A stretch of 64,000 nt of DNA from DASVNK01 sp036383895 (GCA_036383895.1 DASVNK010000024.1:22549-86548), one strand, 5' to 3'; positions 1 to 8,859 are shown, numbered from the stretch's first letter. Translations and numbers: made by a program. Notes: generated from the sequence alone by a model not told the origin.

Positions 1-1952
1 TGCTGCGGATCCTGGTGGGTGCCCTCGCGTGGAATCGTGAGCGTGCCGCCTTGAGCCAGACTCCAGAAGATGCCGGCGATCGAGCTGTCGAACGCGAAGG
101 AGGAGAGCAACAAATAATTCGCGAGGGGTTCTTTGTAATATTCGAACCGCGCGGTGGTTGAAGATGCGAGTTTCCGATGCGTGATCGGCACCCCTTTCGG
201 CTGACCGGTAGAGCCGGAGGTGTAAATGATGTAAGCCGCCTGATCCGGATCAATGCTGCGCCCCAGGTTTTCACTGCTCTCGCCGGTGGTATCTTCGATC
301 TTTACCATTGTGCAGCGATGATTCGGCAGCTTCGCGATGAGATGCGCTTGCGCCACCAACACCTTCGCGCCGCAATCTTCAAGCACCTGCGCTTGCCGTC
401 CCTTCGGGTAACTCGGATCCAACGGCACATACGCGCCGCCAGCTTTTTGGATTCCGAGGAGCCCGATGATCATCTCGAAGGAACGTTCGGCGCTAATCAC
501 GACTGGCGCTCCGGCGCTCACTCCAAGCTTCGCGAGCGTATTGGCCAACTGATTCGCGCGCGCATTCAGGTCCGCGTAGTTCAGAACTTTCCCATCGCAG
601 ATCAGCGCAGGGCGCTGTGGGTGCAGCGGGACTTCTCGCTGAAACAGATCGATCAGTGTCGGCGCTTTCGCTTCCGCCTTACCGCTCGAAGCGAAGCGTC
701 CAGTGACAAGTTCCAGCTCGCGCTTGCTCGCAAACCGCAGGTCGCCGAGACGCGCCTCGCCGCGCATGACGAAATCGCTGAGAAACACTTCGAAACGCTC
801 GGCGATGATCGAGGCGTATTCCGCACTGATTGCGCGCTGGTTGTAGAACATGCGCAGCTTTGGCGCGGTGCCATCGCAGAATTCCAGTTTCAGCTTGAAC
901 GGCTCTGCATGACTTTTTGCTTCAATAAACTTGTAGCTAAGTCCAGAGCCGCTGACGGCTTTGGCGTCTGCAGTAAAGGCGAATTGAAAAGCCAAACCGC
1001 CTTCACGCGCGCTCTGGGTGCCAAGCAATTCTCCGGAATAGAATTCCTGGTGCTGTTGCGCCATTTTGATGGCTGAGCGCACCGCCTGCATCGTGACTGC
1101 CGCTGAGTGCTCTTCACGGAGGTTTATGTGCACCGGTAGATACCGGTCGTACGGCCCAAGGGCGTTCTGCAGTTCTTCAAAGTTTCGCCCATGCGAATAT
1201 ACGCCCATCACGATTTCGCCGTTCAACTCTGCGAGCTTCGCGCAGAACGCGGTCCACGCCGCGCAAACGACCGCCTCTCGACCGCCGGTGGGCTGGCTGA
1301 CGAACAGGTCGAGAGCCCTGAGCGAATCGATGTTTAACGCACGGGTCTCGCAACCAACGGCGAATCCGCTTCCGGTTTTTTCAAGAGGCAAAGTGTGCGC
1401 GGCTTGCTCGCTATTCAGATTCTTCCAGAACTGACGGCTAACGCGCGCTTCCGGCGAATCCTGCAAATCGGATTGCCACTGCGTGTAATCCAGATACTGC
1501 ATTGGCTCGCTCTCATCCCGCGAGCCAGCAACTGCGTGTTCGTACTGCGTGCACAACTCCTGCATGAACAACCGGAGCGAAGTTGCATCCGCGGCAACGG
1601 CTGGAAAGCGGACGGTCAGCCGATGCTCATTTGCACCGGGGCTTTGCAAGTCCCAATCCAGGATGGGCGCTTGCTCGAGCCGCTTCCCGGAGCCGGTGGC
1701 TTTCAGTTCGGAAGTTTCTTCCAGAATCTGGACCGGTTCGGGAAGACCGGGCACGCTCTTGTAAACCGAGCGGCAAATCTCGTGACGTTCGATCATGCGG
1801 CGGAGCGCGGCGTCAAAAGTCGCCCGATCCAGTGGGCCGCTGATTGCGATGAGAGCTTCGGAAATCAGTTCCTGTTCGGCGGCTTTGCGGAATGACCACA
1901 AGCGTTTCTGCTGAAGACTGAGTGGAAAGCCTTCGATGGTTTCGGTGGGCAT
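1..1952 (-). CDS. Non-ribosomal peptide synthetase, condensation plus adenylation domains (3' end beyond window)
   Basis: The frame from the ATG at 1952 stays open to the window edge, giving about 650 visible residues. The N-terminal part (about residues 1-430) is a condensation domain; its first motif reads FPLSLQQKRLW near residue 10. The rest is an AMP-binding adenylation domain with LNYADLNARANQL, the A2-like stretch KAGGAYVPLDPSYP and the phosphate-binding A3 motif YTSGSTGQPKG. The domain should activate an amino acid as aminoacyl-AMP; carrier and release domains would lie to the left, outside the window. The condensation motif HHxxxDG is replaced by PAVAADA near residue 117, so the catalytic second His is absent. 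The oxygenase gene upstream ends 5 bp before this start, so the two are probably co-transcribed. The substrate cannot be read because the code residues lie partly outside the visible region. Confidence 0.93.
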   Translation of the reverse strand, partial: MPTETIEGFPLSLQQKRLWSFRKAAEQELISEALIAISGPLDRATFDAALRRMIERHEICRSVYKSVPGLPEPVQILEETSELKATGSGKRLEQAPILDWDLQSPGANEHRLTVRFPAVAADATSLRLFMQELCTQYEHAVAGSRDESEPMQYLDYTQWQSDLQDSPEARVSRQFWKNLNSEQAAHTLPLEKTGSGFAVGCETRALNIDSLRALDLFVSQPTGGREAVVCAAWTAFCAKLAELNGEIVMGVYSHGRNFEELQNALGPYDRYLPVHINLREEHSAAVTMQAVRSAIKMAQQHQEFYSGELLGTQSAREGGLAFQFAFTADAKAVSGSGLSYKFIEAKSHAEPFKLKLEFCDGTAPKLRMFYNQRAISAEYASIIAERFEVFLSDFVMRGEARLGDLRFASKRELELVTGRFASSGKAEAKAPTLIDLFQREVPLHPQRPALICDGKVLNYADLNARANQLANTLAKLGVSAGAPVVISAERSFEMIIGLLGIQKAGGAYVPLDPSYPKGRQAQVLEDCGAKVLVAQAHLIAKLPNHRCTMVKIEDTTGESSENLGRSIDPDQAAYIIYTSGSTGQPKGVPITHRKLASSTTARFEYYKEPLANYLLLSSFAFDSSIAGIFWSLAQGGTLTIPREGTHQDPQ

Positions 1953-1957
1953 AGTTG

Positions 1958-3013
1958 TTAGCGAATATTTGTCGGGTCACTGTAGGGTTCCACCATGGCG
2001 ACGATCACTTTGCGCGTGCCTTTGTATGGCTGACGCCCGTGGGCCATGGTCATGTTGTCCAGCAGAAGGACATCGCCGTCCTTCCATGGGAAAATGATTT
2101 TCTCGGCGTCGTAAGCTGCCTGCACTTCGCGCGCGGCGTCTTCCTCGATTCGGCTGCCGTCCCCGTAATAAGTGTTGTACGGGAGACTCTCTTCGCCAAA
2201 GTTATTCAACAGCGCTTCGCGCACGGAGGGCTGCAACGAGGAGACGTGGAAAAACGCGCCGTGATTGAACCAAACCGATTCTCCGGTGACTGGATGCTTT
2301 CGAATGGCCGGTCGCATTTGCTTCGTTCGTAATCGATCTCCCTCTTTCCATTCCCAGTCGATCTGATGCTCGCGGCAATACTTCTCCACTTCCGCGCGAT
2401 CGCTGGTCTGGAACGTTTCCTGCCAGGTGAGGCCGAATCCGTCGTTATAATTGCGCTGATACATCACGCCCTTCTGTTCGAACTTCTGGCGCGTTGCTGG
2501 CGAAATTCGATTCAGCACGTTGCGGACATCGGCGACCGGCGTCTCGCCACCTACCTCGGCAGTCTTCAACGAGCAGAAGTAAATCTTCAGCGGCCAACTG
2601 ATCCAATAGGTGCCTTCGCAATGCATGTTGATGGTCTCTTCCGACGGATAGACCGTTGAGACGTACATTTTATCGCCGACGGCGGGCCGCGGCGTGGTGC
2701 GGTCGACGTACTCCAGCATTGGGCCGGTGGAACTCGCGCCCACGAATTCGTGAAATCTCTCCGGCGTACTCACCCCAAAATTGCGAAAGAGAATCCCTCG
2801 ATGCTTTAGCAAAAGTTCGGCGAGGCGCGACCTGGATTCCTGAGCCCACTGTGCGAGGTCGAGCGATGGTACTCGCGACTCAATCATAAGCAGCGTGGAC
2901 CGTTCCGGCATGAGCAACGATTCAGTGACCAATTCGTTCGTCGCGACCTTCACCGTTTTCCGGCGTGCCGCTCCGATGCGTGGGGCAGTTGATAATTCGG
3001 TAACCGGGGACAT
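1958..3013 (-). CDS. TauD/TfdA-family Fe(II)/2-oxoglutarate-dependent oxygenase (SyrP-like)
   Basis: A protein of about 351 residues. The non-haem iron ligands are visible as HCE in NMHCEGTYW and a distal His in DNMTMAHGRQPYKGTR, followed by the Arg that holds 2-oxoglutarate. This is the TauD/TfdA/CAS-like fold; proteins of this type next to NRPS genes, such as SyrP, hydroxylate carrier-bound amino acids. The ATG at 3013 is preferred over a TTG nine bases upstream; no strong Shine-Dalgarno is visible for either. The stop lies 5 bp before the NRPS start, which supports a two-gene operon and a tailoring role on the peptide. The substrate is inference. The roughly 260 bp up to the divergent gene at 3274 must hold both promoters; no convincing consensus was found there. 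Confidence 0.9.
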   Translation of the reverse strand: MSPVTELSTAPRIGAARRKTVKVATNELVTESLLMPERSTLLMIESRVPSLDLAQWAQESRSRLAELLLKHRGILFRNFGVSTPERFHEFVGASSTGPMLEYVDRTTPRPAVGDKMYVSTVYPSEETINMHCEGTYWISWPLKIYFCSLKTAEVGGETPVADVRNVLNRISPATRQKFEQKGVMYQRNYNDGFGLTWQETFQTSDRAEVEKYCREHQIDWEWKEGDRLRTKQMRPAIRKHPVTGESVWFNHGAFFHVSSLQPSVREALLNNFGEESLPYNTYYGDGSRIEEDAAREVQAAYDAEKIIFPWKDGDVLLLDNMTMAHGRQPYKGTRKVIVAMVEPYSDPTNIR

Positions 3014-3273
3014 ATTAAGCAAGAGGGGTTAGGGATGTGTGTTTTGCAGGTGCCAAATTCTTTTCGGCTTCCAGCAAACTGGGCTGTGAACTCTTGTTCA
3101 TTTCAGGCTAAAAAACCGTAGCCTGATTAACATGTTTCTCCTTCATTTCGCCAATCAGGGGGGCGCCTTGAACCACTGTTTTTTTCAACTTAGAGGGTCT
3201 TCAGACTTACCCTGATGACAAGAACTTACGCCTTGTTAGAATTGCCAGTGGTTATATAGCGCTGTTAAAAACC

Positions 3274-4758
3274 ATGGACCGATTCAAGGAGAGCTTTCCG
3301 TTCCCCGCAGCCGCGCCCATCGCGATTCTCGGTGTGCCTTTTGACAACGTCAGCACGGCTGAAACTTTGCGCATTATCGATGACATGATCGCTTCGCGGC
3401 GGACGCATTATCTCGTCACAGCGAATGTCGATTTTCTGGTCCAGGCGGCGCACGACGTCGAACTACGCCGGATTCTGTTTGATGCGCACCTGGTGTTGTG
3501 CGACGGAACGCCGCTCGTTTGGGCTTCGAAAATATTAGGCAATCCGCTTCCGGAACGCGTGGCAGGTTCGGACCTCGTTCCGTTGTTGCTGAAAGTTGCC
3601 GCGGAAAAGGGCTATCGCCCGTTTTTCCTTGGTGCGACGCCGGATGCAATGGAAACCGCTGTTGCTAAAGCGAAGCAGCAATTCCCGAAACTTGAGTTTG
3701 CGGGATACTATTCGCCGCCGTTCAACAAACTTCTGGAAATGGATCACGAAGAAATTCGCGACCGGATCATGCAGTCGAAGCCGGACCTCCTGTTCGTTGG
3801 CTTTGGCTGCCCGAAGCAGGAGAAGTGGATCAACATGCATTATCGCTCGCTTGGTGTTCCCGTGTCCGTGGGCGTAGGGGGCACGATTGATTTCCTTGCC
3901 GGCCGCCTTGCCCGGGCGCCCAGGTGGATGCAAAAGAGTGGAACGGAATGGATCTTCCGCCTTGCCCAGGAGCCGAAACGCCTGCTGCGCCGCTACGCCA
4001 AAGACCTCTGGCATTTCAGCGGCGCGATCGCGGCGCAATGCTGGCGGCTAAGTTCTCGCAAACGCCGCCGCCGTTCCGTCGAAAAGACGACGATCGCCCG
4101 CGCGCCTGTCACCGCACCGTTCCAGGTATTGCAGATTCCGCCGCGCCTGGACTTCGAAGAAGTGCAGCGCAGCCGGGAAGAAATGGAAGCTGCACTGCTC
4201 TCGCCAACCCCAGTCGTGCTTGATCTCAAGCAAGTCGAGTTCATCGACAGCACCGGCGTTGGACTCCTGATCCGGCTGCAGAAACGCGCCCGCTGTGACA
4301 ATCGCCAACTGCTGCTCGCGAACATTCCCGATAACGTTCAGCGCGCGCTCGAATTGATGCGCCTGAACGATTTTTTCATTACGGTTCCCGATCTCAAAGC
4401 CGCCGAGGCGCACATCTGTGAGAGTGGTAAATATGCCGCCGTTCAACTCCGAACCACCGCAGGCGATCCGCTCCCATCACTCTCCTGGAGTGGTGAACTT
4501 ACCGCCGCCAACGCGGAGGAAGTTTGGACGGCCACCATGGATCACCTCGCCGCCCGGTCGCTCGTGCAACGCACGCTCAGCATCGATCTCAGCAAGGTGC
4601 ATTTCCTCGATAGCACCGGCTTAAGCGTGATGCTCCGCACGAAGAAATACGCCACACGGCAGGGCATGAAGGTGCAGTTCAAAAACCCGCAACCGAACGT
4701 CCTGAACGTGCTGCGTCTGAGCCGTCTTGAAGATTACCTTTTGAATAACCCAGAATGA
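3274..4758 (+). CDS. WecG/TagA/CpsF glycosyltransferase fused to two STAS domains
   Basis: A 494-residue protein. Residues about 15-250 are a GT26 glycosyltransferase with the TANVDF motif, LCDGTPLVWASK, FVGFGCPKQEKW and the C-terminal signature GGTIDFLAGRLARAPRWMQ. GT26 enzymes add a sugar (for example ManNAc uronate or glucosyl) to a lipid-linked intermediate at the inner membrane. After a basic linker (SSRKRRRRS) come two STAS domains: one near residues 285-375 with FIDSTGVGLLIRLQ and one near 395-494 with FLDSTGLSVMLRTK. Both keep the DST with the serine that is phosphorylated in SpoIIAA-type anti-sigma antagonists. The partner GT4 gene overlaps the stop by 4 bp, so surface polysaccharide assembly is likely. 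The tandem STAS tail suggests phosphorylation-dependent control or partner docking, which is inference. Confidence 0.92.
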   Translation: MDRFKESFPFPAAAPIAILGVPFDNVSTAETLRIIDDMIASRRTHYLVTANVDFLVQAAHDVELRRILFDAHLVLCDGTPLVWASKILGNPLPERVAGSDLVPLLLKVAAEKGYRPFFLGATPDAMETAVAKAKQQFPKLEFAGYYSPPFNKLLEMDHEEIRDRIMQSKPDLLFVGFGCPKQEKWINMHYRSLGVPVSVGVGGTIDFLAGRLARAPRWMQKSGTEWIFRLAQEPKRLLRRYAKDLWHFSGAIAAQCWRLSSRKRRRRSVEKTTIARAPVTAPFQVLQIPPRLDFEEVQRSREEMEAALLSPTPVVLDLKQVEFIDSTGVGLLIRLQKRARCDNRQLLLANIPDNVQRALELMRLNDFFITVPDLKAAEAHICESGKYAAVQLRTTAGDPLPSLSWSGELTAANAEEVWTATMDHLAARSLVQRTLSIDLSKVHFLDSTGLSVMLRTKKYATRQGMKVQFKNPQPNVLNVLRLSRLEDYLLNNPE

Positions 4759-5954
4759 AAATAGGATTTTCCACGTCAGTCATCCAGCGCGGGAAGACCG
4801 GCATTGCGCAATATATCTTCGCTCTTCTGCGCGCGTTTAGCACGGAGGCGACCACCGAACGCTTTACCCTGTTCGTGCTTGAGGAAGACCGCGAGTTCTT
4901 CAAGGGACTGGATGATCGCTTTGAGATCGTTCCGGTCTCGGAGAAGTTCAGGCCGGCGGTTAAGAATATCAGATGGCACCAAACTGTTCTTCCGGGCATC
5001 GCGCGACAACTGGAACTCGATGTCCTGCACGTGCCGAGCTATCGGCGTTTGATGTGGCGCAAGCCGTGCCCGCTGGTGGCGACGATTCATGATCTGGCGC
5101 CGTTCCGGGTCTCAGGGAAGTACGACATCGCTCGCATGTTTTATGGGCGGGTCGTGGTTAAGCACCTTGCTCGTCGGCAGGACGAAATTATTACCGTTAG
5201 CCACAACACTGCGCTGGATATCGAACAGTTCTTCAAGATCTCGAAGAGCGATTTAAGGGTCATTCACAACGGCATTGAGCATGATCGATTCTTTCCTCGT
5301 CCGGCGGAGGAAGCCCGGGCGTTTGTGTCGCAGAAGTATCGGTTGAACAAGCCGTTCTTCCTGTACGTCGCGCGGTTGGAGCATCCGGGAAAGAATCATC
5401 GCCGGCTGATTGAGGCGTTTGAACGGTTCAAAGAACAGACGCAGTCGGACTGGATTCTGGCGTTTGGAGGGAGTGATTGGCACGGGGCGGAGTTGATTCA
5501 CGCGCGGATCGCGGAGTCGGCTTACGGAAGTGATATCCGCACGCTTGGGTTTATTTCGAATGATGATCTTCCGCAGCTTTATTCGGCGGCGGAGGCGTTT
5601 GTTTATCCGAGTCTTTATGAAGGATTCGGGTTACCGCCGCTGGAGGCGATGGCTTGCGGATGTCCAGTGATCAGTTCGGAACGGGGGTCGCTAGGGGAAG
5701 TGGTGGGGGATGCGGCGTGGATTGTGGAGCCGGAGGATGTGGAAGACATCTGCGATGCGTTGATAAAATTACAATCCGAACCGAAATCGCGGGCGGCGTT
5801 GGTGCAAAAAGGATTGGCGCACTCCCGTGAATTTTCGTGGGAACGCGCCGCACGTGAGACTTTGGCGGTGTATCGCCGCGCGTATCAAAACGCTACCAAC
5901 TCGGCCGCGGACCCGCTGCGCACGTTGAGTTCCGTGCGTGCCCAGCGGGATTAA
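4755..5954 (+). CDS. Glycosyltransferase family 4 (GT-B fold)
   Basis: A 399-residue protein starting inside the stop of the upstream gene (ATGA overlap), so translation is probably coupled. The N-terminal Rossmann half starts MKIGFSTSVIQRGKTGIAQY and includes VATIHDLAPF; the C-terminal half carries the nucleotide-sugar binding E-x7-E motif in SLYEGFGLPPLEAMACGCP. The length is normal for retaining GT4 enzymes, which transfer a sugar from UDP- or GDP-sugar to a lipid-linked or glycan acceptor on the cytoplasmic side. With the GT26 partner it probably builds an exopolysaccharide or surface glycan. Donor and acceptor are not predictable. The stop overlaps by 4 bp the stop of the convergent microprotein gene at 5951. 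Confidence 0.93.
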   Translation: MKIGFSTSVIQRGKTGIAQYIFALLRAFSTEATTERFTLFVLEEDREFFKGLDDRFEIVPVSEKFRPAVKNIRWHQTVLPGIARQLELDVLHVPSYRRLMWRKPCPLVATIHDLAPFRVSGKYDIARMFYGRVVVKHLARRQDEIITVSHNTALDIEQFFKISKSDLRVIHNGIEHDRFFPRPAEEARAFVSQKYRLNKPFFLYVARLEHPGKNHRRLIEAFERFKEQTQSDWILAFGGSDWHGAELIHARIAESAYGSDIRTLGFISNDDLPQLYSAAEAFVYPSLYEGFGLPPLEAMACGCPVISSERGSLGEVVGDAAWIVEPEDVEDICDALIKLQSEPKSRAALVQKGLAHSREFSWERAARETLAVYRRAYQNATNSAADPLRTLSSVRAQRD

Positions 5955-6067
5955 ATCACGCCGAGGTGTTTGTAGACGAAGTAGATGATGGCTACTTCGG
6001 CGGCAAGGAACGTGGCAAAGCTCATATAGACCAGAAAAAGCCTGGAATATTCCTTGAACGCTTTCAT
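5951..6067 (-). CDS. Single-span membrane microprotein A (38 aa)
   Basis: A short frame starts with ATG at 6067 and ends with TAA at 5951-5953. The protein starts MKAFKEYSRLFLVYMSFA and continues as one hydrophobic segment ending YFVYKHLGVI. A short basic N-terminus, about 22 apolar residues and a basic tail fit a single transmembrane helix. A second gene in this window (51125-51232) encodes a 35-residue protein with the same RLFLVYMSFA core followed by an aligned AA...YF.YK pattern, which argues that both are real genes. It lies about 107 bp downstream of the MscS gene on the same strand and may be read from that transcript; no clear Shine-Dalgarno is visible. Function unknown; a small-subunit or membrane-complex accessory role is only a guess. 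Confidence 0.7.
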   Translation of the reverse strand: MKAFKEYSRLFLVYMSFATFLAAEVAIIYFVYKHLGVI

Positions 6068-6174
6068 GCAAAAATGAGTTAAGCAGCCGCTGTGCCGGAC
6101 TCATTCGTGCCAGCGCGGGCCACCCCCTTGCCATCGGCGGCATGGGCGGCTCGCTTGAGTTCGAGTGTCTGTGC

Positions 6175-7473
6175 CTAGGCGCTCAGGCGCGGCTGGTCGT
6201 TCCCTGGCAACTGCACGCGCCAATCATTCTCCTGCCGCAGGTAAACCGTCCGGGACGGGAAAGCGAAGTTGATCCGTGCTTCGTCGAAGCGGCGTTTCAC
6301 GGTGAGATTTAATTCCTGAAGGCCGGCGACGTATTCTTTGTAATTCAGGCCTTTCCACCAGTGAATCACCTGGAGGTTCAGCGCGCTGTCACCAAATTGA
6401 TTGAAGCCAATGATGAGGTCGTGGGTCATGGGATGTGCGCGGTATATTTCTTCTAGAATTTTCGTGGCCTGGGCGATCTGATCGGCGGTGGTGTCGTAGG
6501 TAACGCCGATGTTCAGGGTCGTTTTGATGTTGGGGCGGCGAGTGATGTTCGTGATGGTCGAGTTGCCCATCGTTTTGTTTGGGATGGTGATCAGATGACC
6601 ATCCGGATTGCGAATGCGCGTGCTGCGCAACCCCATCTCTTCCACGACCCCTTCGCCTTCGGACATTTTGATGACATCTCCAATTTTAAAGGGCTTATCC
6701 ATGAAGACCGCCGCCGCGCCGAACAAATTCCCAACGGTATCCTGCGCCGCGAGGCCGAGCGCGAGGCCACTGATGGAAACGCCGGCGAGAAGGGTGCGGA
6801 TGTTAAAGCCGATGTTATCCAGAGTGACCAAAATGGCCATGATGAAGAGGAATACTTTCAGGCTCTTGGAAATGAGCGGGACAAGCTGATCGTTGAAATG
6901 TTTATCGGCTTTCGCGGCCTGCCGTTCGCGCCAGTAGGTGGCGCCCAAGTCGACGAGTTTGAGAACCATCCAGGTGACCGAGCAGGCGAGCAGCACGTAA
7001 AGAGCTTTCCTGAGCCAGGCTTCCATCCAAGGCGGCCATTGATAGAGGTTGAGCCCGAGTTGCAACAGGAGCACCAGGACGAGCATACGGATGGGGCCAT
7101 TAAGCAGTTGAACAATGCGTTCGCCAAAGGTCCATTTGGTGCGAACGAAGAGCTTCTTCAACTGGACCGTAACGAGATAGTTAACGATTCGGGCGACGAG
7201 AACGGCGAGCAGGACGTAAAATGCAGAGGCAATATATTGCCAGACTGGAATGCCGAAGATCGGACGTTGCAGCTCTTCGAACCGATCCAAGCCAAAGGAA
7301 AGAGAGGGTGACTCATTCTTCACGACCACATTGACCGCCTGCACTGGGGCGTTGGCTTGCGCCGTGACGGTCGCGGTGTTGGTGGGTTGGGCATGGGTAA
7401 AGACGGACCAGGCGAGGATGCAGAGCATCGCGCCCATGTAGAGATAGAAGAAAAAACCTTGGAAACGTTTCAT
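6175..7473 (-). CDS. MscS-family small-conductance mechanosensitive channel
   Basis: A 432-residue protein with an N-terminal hydrophobic segment resembling a signal peptide (LCILAWSVFTHAQ), then several transmembrane helices at about residues 75-215. The pore-lining helix is visible in LLAGVSISGLALGLAAQDTV, followed by the beta domain motif GDVIKMSEGEGVVEEMGLRS and the upper domain signature ITIPNKTMGNSTITN. MscS proteins open on membrane tension and release small osmolytes after hypo-osmotic shock. The C-terminal cytosolic vestibule ends near PSRTVYLRQEN. The extra periplasmic segment at the N-terminus is common in longer bacterial homologues. A membrane microprotein gene follows on the same strand. 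Confidence 0.95.
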   Translation of the reverse strand: MKRFQGFFFYLYMGAMLCILAWSVFTHAQPTNTATVTAQANAPVQAVNVVVKNESPSLSFGLDRFEELQRPIFGIPVWQYIASAFYVLLAVLVARIVNYLVTVQLKKLFVRTKWTFGERIVQLLNGPIRMLVLVLLLQLGLNLYQWPPWMEAWLRKALYVLLACSVTWMVLKLVDLGATYWRERQAAKADKHFNDQLVPLISKSLKVFLFIMAILVTLDNIGFNIRTLLAGVSISGLALGLAAQDTVGNLFGAAAVFMDKPFKIGDVIKMSEGEGVVEEMGLRSTRIRNPDGHLITIPNKTMGNSTITNITRRPNIKTTLNIGVTYDTTADQIAQATKILEEIYRAHPMTHDLIIGFNQFGDSALNLQVIHWWKGLNYKEYVAGLQELNLTVKRRFDEARINFAFPSRTVYLRQENDWRVQLPGNDQPRLSA

Positions 7474-7668
7474 AACAATTTAGCGGCAGCCGAGCCGCCT
7501 CCAGAAGTGGGCGAATTTAGGAGGGTGAGCGAAAGTTGCAAACGTAAACGTCGGGATGTTCCGGAACGTTCGGCGGCAAAAGGCAATTGAATGTTGATAA
7601 TAAACCCTTCCCGGAAAGCGTCGATACAGTAACGTGGAGTGCCCATTGTTGGCATTCAGGGAAAGTCG

Positions 7669-8142
7669 ATGGCACTGGACGCTTTTGTTTATTGCGACTG
7701 CTTCGAGAAGGATCAACTTCGGTCGTCCCCGCCCAGCGGTTTGGAGCTGAGGGTGGGTGCGAACGGAGAGGTGACGTGCCATGGCGCAACGGACCAGCAA
7801 TGGTCGATATTCTGTTCGTGGCGGCATCGCAAGGCATGCCCGCATGTGGGGATGATTCTCAAGCATCACCGGCTCGGGACAGCGAAACAGATCGATGCAC
7901 TTCGAGACCAACTCGAGAACAAAGAGCGGGCGCGATTTCCGATCCTGATTAACAAGATTCTGTATACCGGCACACACACCTGCGATTGGGTGCCATTGAA
8001 TGCTTTGCCCGAGCTGACCGAGGAGCTGAAGCAAATGAATCCCCCAAAGACGCCGGAAGGGGACGCATTGCGGCATCTGAAGATTCAATTGGCGGAATTG
8101 ATCATCGCCGCGCAGATGGTGCAGAAGCCGATTTGCTTCTGA
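7669..8142 (+). CDS. Conserved hypothetical protein with Cys/His-rich centre
   Basis: About 157 residues from the ATG at 7669, which has AGGGAAAG a few bases upstream; an in-frame ATG at 7639 would add ten residues. The protein begins MALDAFVYCDCFEKDQLRS, has VTCHGATDQQWSIFCSWRHR and KACPHVGMILKHHRLG in the middle, and a helical C-terminal third. Several Cys and His residues (YCDC, CSWRH, CPH) could bind a metal, but no standard zinc finger spacing is recognised. I know proteins of this general look as hypothetical proteins of Verrucomicrobia and Acidobacteria; no function can be assigned. The divergent neighbour is MscS. The gene is followed by a repeat island without genes. Confidence 0.72.
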   Translation: MALDAFVYCDCFEKDQLRSSPPSGLELRVGANGEVTCHGATDQQWSIFCSWRHRKACPHVGMILKHHRLGTAKQIDALRDQLENKERARFPILINKILYTGTHTCDWVPLNALPELTEELKQMNPPKTPEGDALRHLKIQLAELIIAAQMVQKPICF

Positions 8143-8227
8143 GGTTCGCAGGCGGTTTTCGCGCGATGTTCTTCGACGCGCGTTCACTCGACGGGTGAAG
8201 TGGGCTGGTTTTGGGGAGGCGAATTTC

Positions 8228-8330
8228 AACTTACAAAAAATTCCAAATTGGCGGTACAGAGCAAAATCGTGCGATACAATAGGGATTTTACGAGGGTGGT
8301 GGAGGCGCGAAAATCTACGTAAGTTTTCGC
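8228..8330. repeat. Type-1 dispersed repeat, diverged copy
   Basis: Begins ACTTACAAAAAATTCCAAAT and includes ACAATAGGG, then ends near CTACGTAAGTTTTCGCG. It aligns with two near-identical copies at 38664-38767 and 38868-38969, but is diverged in its second half. Function unknown; the wide spacing and imperfect conservation suggest an old mobile or REP-like element. Confidence 0.65.
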
Positions 8331-8410
8331 GACGAGGTGCTGGAGGGAGGCTTTCACAGAAGGGAACGAAGGGAACGAAGCGGCGGAGGGGAGAGAGTGC
8401 AGGCGTGTGA

Positions 8411-8523
8411 TTGTTTAACGTGAATTCGGGTGAAATGAGGTACTTACGGCGTGAATGTTGACTTTGGCCGGGGCGGTGGAATTCGCGATAAAAGGCGATA
8501 AAAGGCGTTAAATCAAGTAATTG
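8411..8523. repeat. Type-2 dispersed repeat, copy 1
   Basis: Shares long identical blocks with 21364-21478, including GTGAAATGAGGTACTTACGG followed by CGTGAATGTTGACTTTGG, and a second block TTCGCGATAAAAGGCG. Both copies lie upstream of, and on the same strand as, a copy of the candidate structured RNA, about 330 and 20 bp away respectively. Confidence 0.75.
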
Positions 8524-8859
8524 CGTGGCGATCGCGGCGATCGCAGGTTTAAAGGTTCCAAGTTGAAGGTTAAAGGTTTTGGAATCAGTCCACGTAACGT
8601 TATCTGAATGATTGTGGCCGGCTAATCGGGAGCTAGCTGGATAGCATCCGCGGAGGGCGACGATTCGGGTTGGGCGACTCATTACGCGGGTTTGATCGTC
8701 AGAGTTTATCATTTCAATCGGTTGCGTGGAAAATGTTGACTGACGCGCGAAATAAAAATCTTTCGAAAAACACGGAAAATTTTCGTAAGTACCAGAAAAC
8801 CAAGGAAAGCAAAGCGGTACAAGAAGCGGTACACGGTTGGGCGCCGTCATGGAGGCTGA

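Noticed and set aside
177..1895. Several plus-strand reading frames of up to about 300 codons
   Set aside because: They lie opposite the NRPS frame, which has strong adenylation motifs; the plus-strand products are shadows with no domain.
3014..3273. Promoter pair for the divergent NRPS and glycosyltransferase operons
   Set aside because: TTGTTA and TATATA near 3234-3257 are only about 14 bp apart, too close for a normal sigma-70 promoter, and nothing better was found.
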